From assembly GCF_015706575.1 (NCBI RefSeq), contig NW_024037062.1:5142811-5206810 (forward strand): 64,000 nt of DNA, written 5' to 3'. Under the pieces are notes generated by a model that saw only the letters and a list, made by a program, of their open reading frames with translations, was not told the DNA's origin and did not search any database. Every line of letters begins with the position of its first letter. Within the stretch, counting starts at the first letter, position 1. This stretch comes from Patiria miniata. Lineage: Eukaryota; Echinodermata; Asteroidea; Valvatida; Asterinidae. Below are positions 49,901 to 52,969 of the stretch, one piece after another. Made by a program: the position numbers and the translations under genes.

Positions 49901-51423
49901 CATTTTCCAAAAATGTTTTGACAGCGAAGTGTTATGAGGTGTCTGGTGTCTTCAATCTTTCGTGGGAACAAAAGTTTCCATCTCTTTTCGATAGCACGAA
50001 AAATTACACAGAATGCAGATTCAGTTACCATGTCCCCCATAGCCTTGTGTGCATTTATCTGCCGCGTTTATCCCAAAAATAAATCGTCAAATCTTGTTGT
50101 GTACCAGACTATTTTGGAATACCAAACTGGTTTATTGGCACAACTTCTTTTTTGCTGCCCATTAGGCCTTGGCATGAAAATGCCTCCAGACCCCCCAAAA
50201 AATGCAATTGAAAGATTCAATTCCAAAGTTCTTATTTAGAATTTAACAAAAACTTAATCATCCACTCACAAGAACTGCTTCTGTTCCTTGCTGAAAACAA
50301 CTGGAGGAAGGTTTAACCTGGTTCAAACATTTATCTCAGGCTTTTTTATGACTTATTTTGTCATGTGACAATCGCACGCACTAGATTAAAATAGTTGCTT
50401 GTCTCCAAGCATTCTAAATGCATTCAAAAATGTTGTTTTGTACATAACCACAAGTACAAAATTTGTACATTTTTTGTATAGGAAGCAGAAAGTGACCAAG
50501 AAATTGTCCATGGTTGACAAGACTTCCCCAGTTCATGTCATCCCTGACATATTCCAGACAAGCTCAGCAAGTCTTGAGATCAAGCAAGGTACTACTTATT
50601 ATCAAAAGCAGCTAATGACAAAATGTTTAATTTCCTATCATCACATTAAAGACAATCAAACAACAAGTAATAGTATCCAGGGACTGATCTAGCTTTCAGG
50701 AAGGGGAGGGGGGGGGGGGGGGTGAGTGAATGCGTGCTAGGGGGGTGCGGGGGCATGACCCTGGAGAATGTTGAAATCTGTGATGCTTTCTCCTGCATTC
50801 TAAGGCAATTTGAGAAACATTTCAGAACTTTTTTTTTGGGGGGGGGGAAGTCCGCCATTGCTATCATACATTCATTGAAATTGAGGGCCAAAACAATTTA
50901 TAGGGATCTTTACAGTAACGTTCTTAATGAAAAAACCTGAAAAAAAAATATTAAAAACCTCACACAACATGCAATATGGATGCATGGAAGCAGCGGCATA
51001 GCCAGGGTTGTCATCCAAAGTGGGGAGGGGGCAGGCTTGATGTTGCAGTGAAGGGGCGCCCACTTTCATACCATCTGAAATGTAGACAGGGTTTTTTTAC
51101 CGGACGCTCGGCTCTATAATATCTAAAGGTGATGGGGGGTTCACATCACCATTCAATCAGGTCTGGTTTTTATGTTACATGCATCGTGCAATTGGGACAA
51201 CTGAATTATACAACTTGATTTTAAGACATCATGAACAGTTGATAGGAATAACTTCTACTCAACCAAGGTGTAAGCTTATTCAGATTTCAAAGAAGTTTCT
51301 CATTTATATGTAGATGAGCCAGCTTCTAGCCCTATTGGTGAGGCCCTTCCAGGAGGCACACACACCTACTCAGATGAGCAAGACTTGAGTGGAATACTGA
51401 AACTCACCCAAACCAAACTGTAA
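1761..51423 (+). CDS. SVEP1/polydom-like multidomain transmembrane protein, 47 exons, 5' end outside window
   Basis: The span covers 47 exons whose phases all agree; the spliced length is 9,563 nt and reads through to TAA at 51421-51423. Visible domains are 14 CCP (sushi), 5 HYR, two copies of a module I cannot name, 4 GCC2/GCC3 Cys-rich units, 23 EGF, one pentraxin/LamG, one TSP1 and one transmembrane helix near residue 3090, followed by a basic stretch (KLKKQKVTKK) and a tail of about 75 residues. Such domains act outside the cell in adhesion and ligand binding, so a large type I surface protein is inferred. The order CCP-HYR-GCC-EGF-pentraxin is that of SVEP1, but SVEP1 is secreted and has no TSP1 or TM. 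Nearly all domain borders are phase 1, the signature of exon shuffling. No start codon or signal peptide is in view. An annotator may label it SVEP1-like; I assign no symbol. Confidence 0.93.
3880..4930. other. CpG-richer segment inside intron 1
   Basis: CG dinucleotides are visibly denser than in the flanks (for example CCGCGGCGA near 4190 and GGGCCGGCCG near 4563). No coding signature was recognised on either strand. It could be an older transposon or an internal promoter; I cannot tell which. Confidence 0.4.
5091..5130. repeat. Short inverted repeat
   Basis: TAGATTATTGTACTGTA is followed by its inverted copy with a 3-nt insertion, giving a hairpin of about 17 bp. Function unknown. Confidence 0.7.
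6319..6513 (+). CDS. Exon 2: CCP domain 2 (GC donor)
   Basis: The exon has 195 nt, phase 1-1. The acceptor is attttttag; six cysteines are present (NTCQTPTPG to LPLCQ). The phase-1 border that suits the next exon is AAG/gcgagt, a GC donor. The nearest GT (6518) would break the phase, so a GC-AG intron is the best reading. Confidence 0.87.
7241..7441 (+). CDS. Exon 3: CCP domain 3
   Basis: The exon has 201 nt, phase 1-1, with acceptor tttgcag and donor G/gtaaga. It reads EITCASSDLP to GTITCS, with six cysteines and the SLSC-NRGY core. Codon 1 is completed by the last G of exon 2, which supports the GC donor there. Confidence 0.9.
7947..7974. repeat. 28-bp perfect palindrome
   Basis: CCAACGCTGGTCGG is followed directly by its exact reverse complement, with no loop. 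Flanking sequence is also partly inverted (TTTTCT before, AAAAAT after), as at the centre of a fold-back element. Confidence 0.85.
8186..8712. repeat. 17-bp minisatellite, about 30 copies
   Basis: The unit is ATTCCGGCCACCTTCCC with variants (CCAGCC, CTGGCC, and some shortened units). Copies become irregular towards 8800. Because 17 is not a multiple of three, every frame reads the same 17-residue cycle, giving false open frames on both strands. The array ends about 130 nt before the exon 4 acceptor. Confidence 0.97.
8844..9050 (+). CDS. Exon 4: CCP domain 4
   Basis: The exon has 207 nt, phase 1-1, with acceptor cttctcag and donor ACAG/gtcagt. It reads VTCPPLSAP to TTVCT with six cysteines (QLTC-NTGY core). 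The loop before the third cysteine is long and Ser-rich. Confidence 0.9.
9470..9570 (+). CDS. Exon 5: HYR domain 1, first half
   Basis: The exon has 101 nt, entering in phase 1 and leaving in phase 0 (ACA/gtaagg). It reads VTEPVLLCP to WNWEPFT. The P-x-LLCP start and W-x-P pattern mark an HYR (hyalin repeat) Ig-like fold. Confidence 0.87.
9829..10768. mobile_element. Non-autonomous DNA element with short TIRs
   Basis: The left end CTAGCTGCCAAC (9829) matches inverted GTTGGCAGCTA ending near 10767. The interior is AT-rich and non-coding and contains a fold-back. A clean target duplication was not resolved (TAAAAG lies near both ends), so the superfamily is not assigned. Confidence 0.5.
10248..10361. 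repeat. Fold-back element with 52-bp arms
   Basis: Arms starting TAGCTTGAGTTACTCC are inverted with almost full identity around an 11-nt ACATTACATTA loop. The 9 nt on each side are TGTTGGCGG and TGTTGGTGG, a likely target-site duplication with one change. It is probably a young MITE inserted in the larger element. Confidence 0.9.
11312..11480 (+). CDS. Exon 6: HYR domain 1, second half
   Basis: The exon has 169 nt, phase 0 to 1, with acceptor acttttag and donor AAAG/gtcaga. It reads GTDAGHEIT to MQMEAK and has the HYR F-x-x-G-x-Y-x-x-x-Y-x-A-x-D pattern (EEGIYRLVYEATD). Confidence 0.9.
11728..12005 (-). mobile_element. SINE-like element with tRNA-type head
   Basis: Read on the minus strand it starts GGCTTTGTGGTCTTAGCG, like a tRNA A box. 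It then carries GTTGTTCCCTTGAGTAAGG, a segment I recognise from many animal SINE/L2-type repeats, and ends near a T/A-rich run. Exact ends are uncertain. Confidence 0.55.
12462..12530 (+). mobile_element. tRNA-derived SINE fragment
   Basis: A-box-like TGGTTGAGTGGTAAGAC and B-box-like GGTTCAAGTCCC lie at tRNA spacing. No paired acceptor stem is evident, so a SINE fragment or tRNA pseudogene is likelier than a working tRNA. Confidence 0.5.
12866..13090 (+). CDS. Exon 7: CCP domain 5
   Basis: The exon has 225 nt, phase 1-1, with acceptor tccacag and donor GAAG/gttggt (weak donor). It reads TRCLGLQTP to QPTCE with six cysteines (DISC-ETGY core). It is the longest CCP exon here, with extra residues in the loops. 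Confidence 0.9.
13229..13417 (+). CDS. Exon 8: CCP domain 6
   Basis: The exon has 189 nt, phase 1-1, with acceptor aatgcag and donor ACAG/gtaaga. It reads ANTCPYHAI to HFQCT with six cysteines (QFHC-DLGY). The intron before it is only 138 nt. Confidence 0.9.
14205..14402 (+). CDS. Exon 9: CCP domain 7
   Basis: The exon has 198 nt, phase 1-1, with acceptor ccctccag and donor ATTG/gtaagt. It reads VTCAGLFSIP to NVVCI with six cysteines (HFTC-GDGF). Confidence 0.9.
14740..14875 (+). CDS. Exon 10: HYR domain 2, first half
   Basis: The exon has 136 nt, phase 1 to 2 (ACAAG/gtgagc). It reads EQRPRFTVDCP to GFVTVT with the V-T-F-x-x-P-x-A-T-D-N-S signature of HYR. The lone exon at 62293-62425 has the same phases and layout. 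Confidence 0.9.
14876..15885 (+). other. Intron 10, repeat copy R1
   Basis: This intron splits HYR 2. Positions 15558-15830 are copy R1 of a repeat seen again in introns 13 and 14. A poly-A run lies near 14970. Nothing coding was seen. Confidence 0.6.
15558..15830. repeat. Dispersed repeat family, copy R1
   Basis: It shares ACTTCTTTGTTGATGAGTCC, TTTTCATCGTAAA, GGGCATGAAGTGTATTG and a GCCAGTCTCATCT end with copy R2 (17705-17978), at roughly 80% by eye. It may be a SINE or MITE; no diagnostic ends were found. Confidence 0.75.
15886..16004 (+). CDS. Exon 11: HYR domain 2, second half
   Basis: The exon has 119 nt, phase 2 to 1, with acceptor gttgcag and donor GTAG/gtgaga. It reads QTGHLAPGSSFPEG to VIVTVV, the F-P-E-G-x-T-x-V-T-Y-F-A-x-D strand pattern of HYR. 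Confidence 0.9.
16547..16738 (+). CDS. Exon 12: CCP domain 8
   Basis: The exon has 192 nt, phase 1-1, with acceptor cctccaag and donor ACAA/gtaaat. It reads YRCERLQAPP to PTVCT with six cysteines (SLEC-NTGY). Confidence 0.9.
16953..17141 (+). CDS. Exon 13: CCP domain 9
   Basis: The exon has 189 nt, phase 1-1, with acceptor gttttcag and donor GAGG/gtaaat. It reads VRCPSQPAPP to DLVCE with six cysteines (SFYC-VNGY). Confidence 0.9.
17664..17704 (+). repeat. Upstream copy of exon 14's 3' splice site (decoy acceptor)
   Basis: CATTCATCTCTCCCATAC, a C tract, CGCAG and AAATTGAA are repeated at 17979-18022, which is the true acceptor of exon 14. Use of this copy's AG (17695-17696) would meet an in-frame TGA within a few codons. 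Confidence 0.9.
17705..17978. repeat. Dispersed repeat family, copy R2, between the duplicated acceptors
   Basis: This is homologous to R1 at 15558-15830. It sits exactly between the two copies of the 41-44 nt acceptor repeat, as if the insertion or its repair duplicated the splice site. Confidence 0.8.
17979..18022 (+). repeat. Downstream (used) copy of the acceptor repeat
   Basis: It spans the polypyrimidine tract, AG at 18013-18014 and the first codons of exon 14. It is a near-identical partner of 17664-17704. Confidence 0.9.
18015..18215 (+). CDS. Exon 14: CCP domain 10
   Basis: The exon has 201 nt, phase 1-1, with acceptor ccttgcag and donor GTAG/gtaagt. It reads EIECPVLTSG to QIVCV with six cysteines (MFSC-SQDGF). 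Confidence 0.9.
18569..18700. repeat. 66-bp tandem duplication at the left end of the TIR element
   Basis: Two head-to-tail units each run from CTATATATATAAGAGAG to GAAAGGATCC and differ at about two positions. The right end has one copy, so the duplication arose at the left end only. Confidence 0.95.
18569..19620. mobile_element. Non-autonomous DNA transposon with TIRs over 100 bp
   Basis: The left arm (about 18657-18784) and right arm (about 19508-19612) are inverted copies sharing ACTCGGCCTCCGAGA and GTCTTCCGCCGGGTCGG. The GC-richer interior has an open frame of 138 codons with no recognisable domain. The outer limits and target duplication are not resolved. Confidence 0.75.
19672..19930. 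repeat. Dispersed repeat family, copy R3 (diverged)
   Basis: It keeps a TTTTGTTGAAGAGTCC-like start and the TTCAG..TTTTATG..AACACT order of R1 and R2 with lower identity. Probably an older copy. Confidence 0.55.
20909..21145 (+). CDS. Exon 15: HYR domain 3 (single exon)
   Basis: The exon has 237 nt, phase 1-1, with acceptor tcactag and donor GTGG/gtgagt. It reads DVDSPDLNCPS to CSFQIEIV and covers the whole domain, unlike HYR 1 and 2, which are split. Confidence 0.92.
21382..21570 (+). CDS. Exon 16: CCP domain 11, extra cysteines
   Basis: The exon has 189 nt, phase 1-1, with acceptor ttgaacag and donor CAGT/gtaagt. It reads ERTCTALPIP to TPHCQ. It has eight cysteines rather than six, because the loop reads GDCCHVYGCVC; an additional disulfide is possible. 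Confidence 0.9.
22182..22385 (+). CDS. Exon 17: CCP domain 12
   Basis: The exon has 204 nt, phase 1-1, with acceptor attttcag and donor GAAG/gtttgg (weak donor). It reads ITCEALSLPD to PTDCE with six cysteines (FFFC-PHGL). Confidence 0.88.
22386..23783 (+). other. Intron 17 (1.4 kb)
   Basis: The intron is AT-rich. I found no recognisable repeat or exon in it. Confidence 0.6.
23784..24035 (+). CDS. Exon 18: HYR domain 4
   Basis: The exon has 252 nt, phase 1-1, with acceptor aaaacag and donor TTAG/gtgagt. It reads RIPPVLTFCPGP to TFRVYVL and is a complete HYR (V-T-F-D-I-P-x-A-x-D core). Confidence 0.92.
24507..24755 (+). CDS. Exon 19: HYR domain 5
   Basis: The exon has 249 nt, phase 1-1, with acceptor taatatag and donor ACAC/gtgagt. 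It reads DLEPEVIYCPD to CQFAIDIT with V-T-W-D-E-P and HTVVYTA motifs. It forms a tandem HYR pair with exon 18. Confidence 0.92.
25520..26542 (+). mobile_element. Helitron-like non-autonomous element, copy A
   Basis: It begins TCTTTAAATTG and ends CTCTGG before a T. A 7-bp-stem hairpin, CCTGTTC-ATC-GAACAGG, lies about 13 nt from the end. A 5' TC, a 3' CTRR and a subterminal hairpin are the Helitron marks. It has no Rep/helicase frame. The interior holds diverged internal repeats with GAAACTTGGTGGGT-like motifs and five TGACGTCA octamers. Confidence 0.6.
26544..27430 (+). mobile_element. Helitron-like non-autonomous element, copy B
   Basis: It begins TCTTTTTATTCC, shares CCCAAATCC and GACTTTGTACACG with copy A, and ends with the same hairpin, 11 nt and CTAG before T. 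It follows copy A after one T, so the two are head to tail. Three TGACGTCA octamers lie inside. Confidence 0.6.
27588..27782 (+). CDS. Exon 20: CCP-like domain 13
   Basis: The exon has 195 nt, phase 1-1, with acceptor ggtcacag and donor TCTA/gtgagt. It reads NSCPPLPRPMNG to VPDCS with six cysteines. It directly precedes the module in exon 21, as exon 40 precedes the second copy. Confidence 0.87.
27985..28593 (+). CDS. Exon 21: module of unknown fold with furin-like site (copy 1)
   Basis: This is the longest exon: 609 nt, phase 1-1, with acceptor atcaccag and donor TGCA/gtaagt. I do not recognise a named domain. A Cys-bearing N-part (GDCSDQSTQDSI to VQVHCG) is followed by a basic linker (HRRRRR and, at 28305-28316, RQKR before DTD), a strand-like VLISFDLS, an acidic helix-like part, and a closing VICKPGY-x-LYC segment. 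Its parts line up with exons 41-43. Confidence 0.87.
29130..29291 (+). CDS. Exon 22: GCC2/GCC3 Cys-rich unit 1 (GC donor)
   Basis: The exon has 162 nt, phase 1-1, with acceptor tcctaag. It reads ACSSGTWYN to SSSCV with the Y-C-x-x-G-S-Y-Q and C-P-P-G-T-T-T pattern of ephrin-receptor-like GCC2/GCC3 domains. The donor is GTAG/gcaagt, a standard GC-AG donor. Confidence 0.9.
29790..29951 (+). CDS. Exon 23: GCC2/GCC3 unit 2
   Basis: The exon has 162 nt, phase 1-1, with acceptor caattag and donor CTTG/gtaagt. It reads EECPVGTFST to DQCL with C-x-x-C-x-I-G-H-F-Q and C-P-T-G-T-T-T motifs. Confidence 0.92.
30491..30652 (+). CDS. Exon 24: GCC2/GCC3 unit 3
   Basis: The exon has 162 nt, phase 1-1, with acceptor ctgctcag and donor ATTG/gtaagc. 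It reads EICPAGSYSD to EQCI with C-P-G-R-T-T-T. It is the same length as exons 22 and 23, so the three are tandem duplicates. Confidence 0.92.
30653..32252 (+). other. Intron 24 (1.6 kb)
   Basis: The intron is AT-rich with no recognised repeat or exon. Confidence 0.6.
32253..32462 (+). CDS. Exon 25: EGF 1 and start of EGF 2
   Basis: The exon has 210 nt, phase 1-1. EGF 1 (DECASSPC to VHCTDD) is calcium-binding type. EGF 2 (DDCTDHRC) is cut after SPGFI. EGF 1 has a CxSxPC O-glucose site, and EGF 1 and 2 both have C-x4-T-C O-fucose consensus sites. Confidence 0.93.
32865..33006 (+). CDS. Exon 26: end of EGF 2 and EGF 3
   Basis: The exon has 142 nt, phase 1 to 2 (ACAG/gtgaga), with acceptor tctcag. 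It completes EGF 2 (GNFCEM) and encodes EGF 3 (DECASTPC to LHCELEIN). The donor region has imperfect copies downstream near 33150 and 33205. Confidence 0.92.
33032..33096. repeat. Hairpin with 31-bp arms and 3-nt loop
   Basis: AATTTACCAAGGGAACC and following bases are inverted exactly on the right arm except for one T/C position. The arm begins about 26 nt after the exon 26 donor, so it could fold in the pre-mRNA beside the splice site. Confidence 0.95.
33435..33586. repeat. 76-bp perfect tandem duplication
   Basis: Two identical units run from TTCCTGGTTCCTTGG to GCAGCCAATAC with no visible difference, so the duplication is recent or homogenised. Confidence 0.97.
33811..34331 (+). CDS. Exon 27: EGF 4-7 and most of EGF 8
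   Basis: The exon has 521 nt, phase 2 to 1 (GAAG/gtcagt), with acceptor tgtccacag. EGF 5 has an added cysteine (GPCCNGATC). EGF 7 (TPCQNDAVF to GHNCQ) has only four cysteines, lacking C1 and C3, which normally pair. EGF 8 (DECASQPC) is cut at PPGFE. The donor is followed directly by a hAT insertion. Confidence 0.93.
34340..34934. mobile_element. hAT-type MITE built of GTACTC repeats, at a splice donor
   Basis: Terminal inverted repeats CAGTGTTGTA and TACAACACTG are flanked on both sides by the 8-bp duplication GTCAGTTT (34332-34339 and 34935-34942). The interior is mostly arrays of GTACTC/GAGTAC around a unique centre (34560-34735). The left target copy is the first 8 nt of intron 27, so the donor stays intact. 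Confidence 0.93.
35163..35527. mobile_element. hAT-type MITE, 365 bp
   Basis: TIRs CAGGCGCGGTTCTA and TAGAACCGCGCCTG are flanked by the exact 8-bp duplication GTTGTTCT (35155-35162 and 35528-35535). The interior is rich in G and C runs. Related ends are seen at 481 and 53169. Confidence 0.95.
36106..36333 (+). CDS. Exon 28: end of EGF 8, EGF 9, most of EGF 10
   Basis: The exon has 228 nt, phase 1-1, with acceptor ttttaag and donor ACAG/gtatgg. EGF 9 is NECLSNPC to HCEDH; EGF 10 is DYCDPSAC, cut at AAGFT. Acceptor follows an ATT repeat rather than a good pyrimidine tract. Confidence 0.9.
36334..37509 (+). other. Intron 28
   Basis: It has a short CAGT-type repeat (36936-36973) and otherwise no recognised feature. 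Confidence 0.6.
36936..36973. repeat. CAGT-type tetranucleotide repeat
   Basis: About nine CAGT units with CAGG interruptions in a 12-nt higher-order pattern. Confidence 0.9.
37510..37663 (+). CDS. Exon 29: end of EGF 10, EGF 11, first cysteine of EGF 12
   Basis: The exon has 154 nt, phase 1 to 2 (CAAG/gtaatg), with acceptor aatgtag. EGF 11 is DDCISRPC to LCEMN and carries a CxSxPC site. Confidence 0.92.
38150..38679 (+). CDS. Exon 30: EGF 12-15 and most of EGF 16
   Basis: The exon has 530 nt, phase 2 to 1 (ACAG/gtaact), with acceptor tttacag. EGFs are ACHNNGTC, NYCHSSPC, NECSSYPC, DECVSGPC and DDCAAVSC. Several are calcium-binding type (I/V-D-E/D-C, C-V-D-x-x-x-x-Y). Cut at PGWT. Confidence 0.94.
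39119..39306 (+). CDS. Exon 31: end of EGF 16, EGF 17, start of EGF 18
   Basis: The exon has 188 nt, phase 1 to 0 (ATAAG/gtgggt), with acceptor attttcag. EGF 17 is DECDSAPC to NCEEE; EGF 18 begins NECVNVQC and is cut after CMDK, a rare phase-0 intron inside an EGF. Confidence 0.91.
39801..39900. repeat. 100-bp fold-back element
   Basis: Arms of about 43 nt starting AACGTCTGGTTGAAACC are inverted with several mismatches around a short centre near CCCTTGCAATCA. Confidence 0.82.
40093..40739. mobile_element. Non-autonomous element with TIRs of about 190 bp
   Basis: AATGGTGCATGTAA at the left matches inverted TTACATGCACCATT at the right. The arms (about 40093-40285 and 40543-40739) share AATCCAAAGATATG- and CCATTTTGTGCCAC-like segments in inverted order with moderate divergence. 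No coding frame. Confidence 0.75.
40820..40964 (+). CDS. Exon 32: end of EGF 18, most of EGF 19
   Basis: The exon has 145 nt, phase 0 to 1 (ACTG/gtaggt), with acceptor cactag. It completes EGF 18 (DCACLYGYRGRYC) and starts EGF 19 (NECLSNPC), cut at CDCVT. Confidence 0.9.
41421..41547 (+). CDS. Exon 33: end of EGF 19, most of EGF 20
   Basis: The exon has 127 nt, phase 1 to 2 (ACAG/gtgagc), with acceptor tctacag. EGF 20 (DPCTSAPC) lacks the usual acidic pair before C1, so it may not bind calcium. Confidence 0.9.
41955..42088 (+). CDS. Exon 34: end of EGF 20 and EGF 21
   Basis: The exon has 134 nt, phase 2 to 1 (AATG/gtaaca), with acceptor tcaacag. EGF 21 is DECMSQPC to HCEN, the last EGF before the pentraxin domain. 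Confidence 0.91.
42254..42473 (+). CDS. Exon 35: pentraxin/LamG-type domain, part 1
   Basis: The exon has 220 nt, phase 1 to 2 (CTTGG/gtgagt), with acceptor attgatag. It reads DFDLVFSNN to LEIRNPC. The L-S-L-T-L-W-F-R-S strand and following cysteine resemble the start of pentraxin folds. Confidence 0.85.
42600..42705 (-). mobile_element. tRNA-derived SINE fragment
   Basis: On the minus strand, TAGCTCACATGGTAGAGC (A box) and GGTTCAAACCC (B box) lie at tRNA spacing. The acceptor stem is not paired, so a SINE or tRNA pseudogene is the better reading. Confidence 0.6.
43349..43539 (+). CDS. Exon 36: pentraxin/LamG-type domain, part 2
   Basis: The exon has 191 nt, phase 2 to 1 (TCGG/gtgaga), with acceptor ttcaag. 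It holds D-F-C-E-G-R-W-H-N-I-M, the family's 'dg-x-W-H' motif, then WKLYIDQS and LSLTIGPS strands. Confidence 0.87.
44234..44437 (+). CDS. Exon 37: pentraxin/LamG-type domain, part 3
   Basis: The exon has 204 nt, phase 1-1, with acceptor gttttcag and donor GATG/gtaggt. It reads CQLELSGLNIWQEAL to APSMCD; LNIW-x-x-x-L-S and the late cysteine with P-G-N-V-x-x-W match the pentraxin C-terminus. Confidence 0.87.
44743..44976 (+). CDS. Exon 38: EGF 22 and EGF 23
   Basis: The exon has 234 nt, phase 1-1, with acceptor actcaag and donor ATTG/gtaagt. EGF 22 is NECSSTPC to RCQT; EGF 23 is DLCLLNPC to VCAN. Both are whole, unlike most of the first array. Confidence 0.93.
45675..45845 (+). CDS. Exon 39: thrombospondin type 1 repeat
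   Basis: The exon has 171 nt, phase 1-1, with acceptor tttcacag and donor CCCA/gtaagt. It reads GQWSVWMSWSPCSKTCGTG then LRFRSC to TDRCP. WxxWxxW (C-mannosylation) and CSKTCG (O-fucose) consensus sites are present. Confidence 0.95.
46136..46342 (+). CDS. Exon 40: CCP-like domain 14
   Basis: The exon has 207 nt, phase 1-1, with acceptor tccttag and donor AGCT/gtaggt. It reads TCPVLRSPLRG to LPSCS with six cysteines (CHIWC). It starts the second CCP-module-GCC cassette. Confidence 0.86.
46684..46859 (+). CDS. Exon 41: module copy 2, Cys-bearing N-part
   Basis: The exon has 176 nt, phase 1 to 0 (ATCACC/gtgagt), with acceptor catggcag. It reads LVPRVAIAANITV to CAANIT; LHCGSLSDQRDI aligns with GDCSDQSTQDSI in exon 21. 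Three N-glycosylation sequons (NIT, NST, NIT) are visible. Confidence 0.82.
47419..47557 (+). CDS. Exon 42: module copy 2, basic linker and strand
   Basis: The exon has 139 nt, phase 0 to 1 (GACA/gtaagt), with acceptor gttccag. It reads VSNCDTQDHR, then RKRSS (47467-47475), then VKVTILFTMA. The basic site and following hydrophobic strand mirror RQKR-DTD and VLISFDLS in exon 21. Confidence 0.84.
47878..48066 (+). CDS. Exon 43: module copy 2, acidic helix-like part
   Basis: The exon has 189 nt, phase 1-1, with acceptor tatgtag and donor TGTG/gtgagt. It reads LTEMDIRSTLDEV to CPQGSVESEQEGLC. The DxxxVCPxG...LC ending matches SVVICKPG...LYC in exon 21. Confidence 0.85.
48243..48413 (+). CDS. Exon 44: GCC2/GCC3 unit 4
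   Basis: The exon has 171 nt, phase 1-1, with acceptor tctgcag and donor TTTG/gtatgc. It reads QCSQGLIWEW to SQCF with C-K-P-C-P-V-N-T-Y-K and C-P-H-G-M motifs. The first module is followed by three such units, this one by one. Confidence 0.91.
48414..49312 (+). other. Intron 44
   Basis: It is AT-rich with no recognised repeat or exon. Confidence 0.6.
49313..49436 (+). CDS. Exon 45: stalk and transmembrane helix
   Basis: The exon has 124 nt, phase 1 to 2 (CTGAA/gtgagt), with acceptor tacacag. A short acidic stalk (ETQIGKDPDTETVNFE) is followed by about 23 hydrophobic residues starting VVAISMACVGLILI and ending GLVV, then CKLK. If the intron were retained, the donor's TGA would stop translation just after the helix. 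Confidence 0.93.
49437..50481 (+). other. Intron 45
   Basis: No recognised repeat or exon; open frames here carry no known domain. Confidence 0.6.
50482..50588 (+). CDS. Exon 46: cytoplasmic tail, first part
   Basis: The exon has 107 nt, phase 2 to 1 (CAAG/gtacta), with acceptor ttgtatag. It reads KQKVTKKLSMVDKTSPVHV to SLEIKQ. The basic start suits the inner side of a membrane. Confidence 0.88.
50678..50860. mobile_element. hAT-like MITE piece in intron 46
   Basis: CAGGGACTGATCTAGC followed by a long G run and GGGGGTGCGGGGGCATG resembles the hAT-like MITEs elsewhere in the window. The right end and target duplication were not found. Confidence 0.4.
51314..51423 (+). CDS. Exon 47: last exon, end of cytoplasmic tail
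   Basis: The exon has 110 nt including TAA, entering in phase 1, with acceptor tatatgtag. It reads DEPASSPIGEALPGG to LKLTQTKL. The last residues T-K-L fit a class I PDZ ligand (S/T-x-hydrophobic). Confidence 0.91.
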
Positions 51424-52010
51424 TCGGATCTCCCGCAGACTGGACAGACAATATTCCTGGAAATTCAACATTGCTCAAGTATCGTTTAGTGCAAAACGCA
51501 TGTACTGCATGTCTAAGCTTTATCCATCTATACTTAGGTAGCTCTGGCTTTATTTTGTATCACTGTTAGACATTTTATAGTCTTTGCCAGTCCAATGAAT
51601 ATTTACAGTCAACATAAAATCATTGCAGTATAGCTGTCATTGGGACAAGCAGATAATTATGCAAATTAAGACATCTCTGGAAATCTGAAGAGGATGTTCA
51701 TTATATTTTATGATTAAATAAGAGATGGCACTGAGAAACCTGACAAGTACAGTCAAGTACAGTAGGTGATGAAGGACACACTTCGCACTGTTGATCTTTT
51801 CTATGATGTACACAAGGCAAGAAATTGCTTAATGGTCATTCTGTGTCTGCGCTACTTGTCAGTTTGTACCATTGAAGGAGTACTTGTGTACAGGGTCCAG
51901 AGCCAATTGTTTGTTTGTTGCTAGATTAGTTCTGTAAAGGATCAAGTAGTAGTACATGTCATATTAATTGCAGTAAAATTGATTGCTGTTGTACACATAT
52001 TAAATTTTGT
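51424..52010 (+). other. Probable 3' UTR
   Basis: Sequence following the stop is AT-rich and free of repeats until about 52300. Variant polyadenylation signals ATTAAA lie at 51713-51718 and 51999-52004; no AATAAA was noticed nearby. The true end is unknown. Confidence 0.4.
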
Positions 52011-52940
52011 AGTATTCAGAATGACTTGCAGTGTCAGCCAATTCGTCAAGGATAGATTATGTTCAATTTTTATTAGATACTTTTTATTTGAATATGTAGT
52101 TGTAGTCGACTGCTAAAATAGCTGCCTTTTCACTGTAAAACTTTTGCCTTAAAAAAACTTTTGCCTTCAAAATGTTCTTGTGTATGTTTCAATATTTTTT
52201 TAGATATAAGATACAATTAGTTTTGTGTACAAGTACATTTGTATCCAACCTTTTAGTAATTCTTATGATCTAGACTGCCTTATACATGATTGTGCGATTT
52301 TTGTTATACAGGGTGCCCCCCCCCCCCCCCCGTCCTGCAATCAACCCTCTTTTTTACATCTTTTAAAAAAAATCATCACAAATATTGACATTTGACAAGT
52401 TTATTTCATTAGCTTTTCAACACCGAAAAAATCCATCTAAATTGGAGAAATATTTATTGAGTTATGGCCAATTCAAAACCACGTTTTTTATTTTGTCCAT
52501 GTCTCAATTGTCACTTATTAGGAATGTAATGGATTTGGGTTGAGGGTAGTTTTACTTTTTTTTTTTACATTTTATAATCTTTATTTGTTTCTTTAAAATG
52601 ATTTTTAAAAAATCTTTTGCAACAATGGTCAATTATCTTTTTAGAAAAGGACTATTTTGTTTAACATCTTAGATGTTTACTTTCTGCTCTGCCCTCTTCT
52701 AATGGATGTCTCTTTCACGGAAGCAAGTTTTGGCCGTTATTGTGGCAGTCAAGCATCAGTCACAAAAAACAGATAAAAGTACAAGACTTGACAATCACAT
52801 AAGAACTGTGGTAAAGGAAACAATAATGGCGATGATCAAAAGTGCTGTAATAGAGCACAGGAAAAGAATTTGAATGTGAACTGGACGAATTAGGAAAACC
52901 TGTGGACACATAGGTCTAGCCAGCATTGGTAGGGAGGTAT

Positions 52941-52968
52941 TTGCACACTATTGTGCGATAGTGTGCAA
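52941..52968. repeat. Perfect 11-bp-stem hairpin
   Basis: TTGCACACTAT and its inverted copy flank TGTGCG, just before a MITE remnant. Confidence 0.9.
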
Positions 52969-52969
52969 G

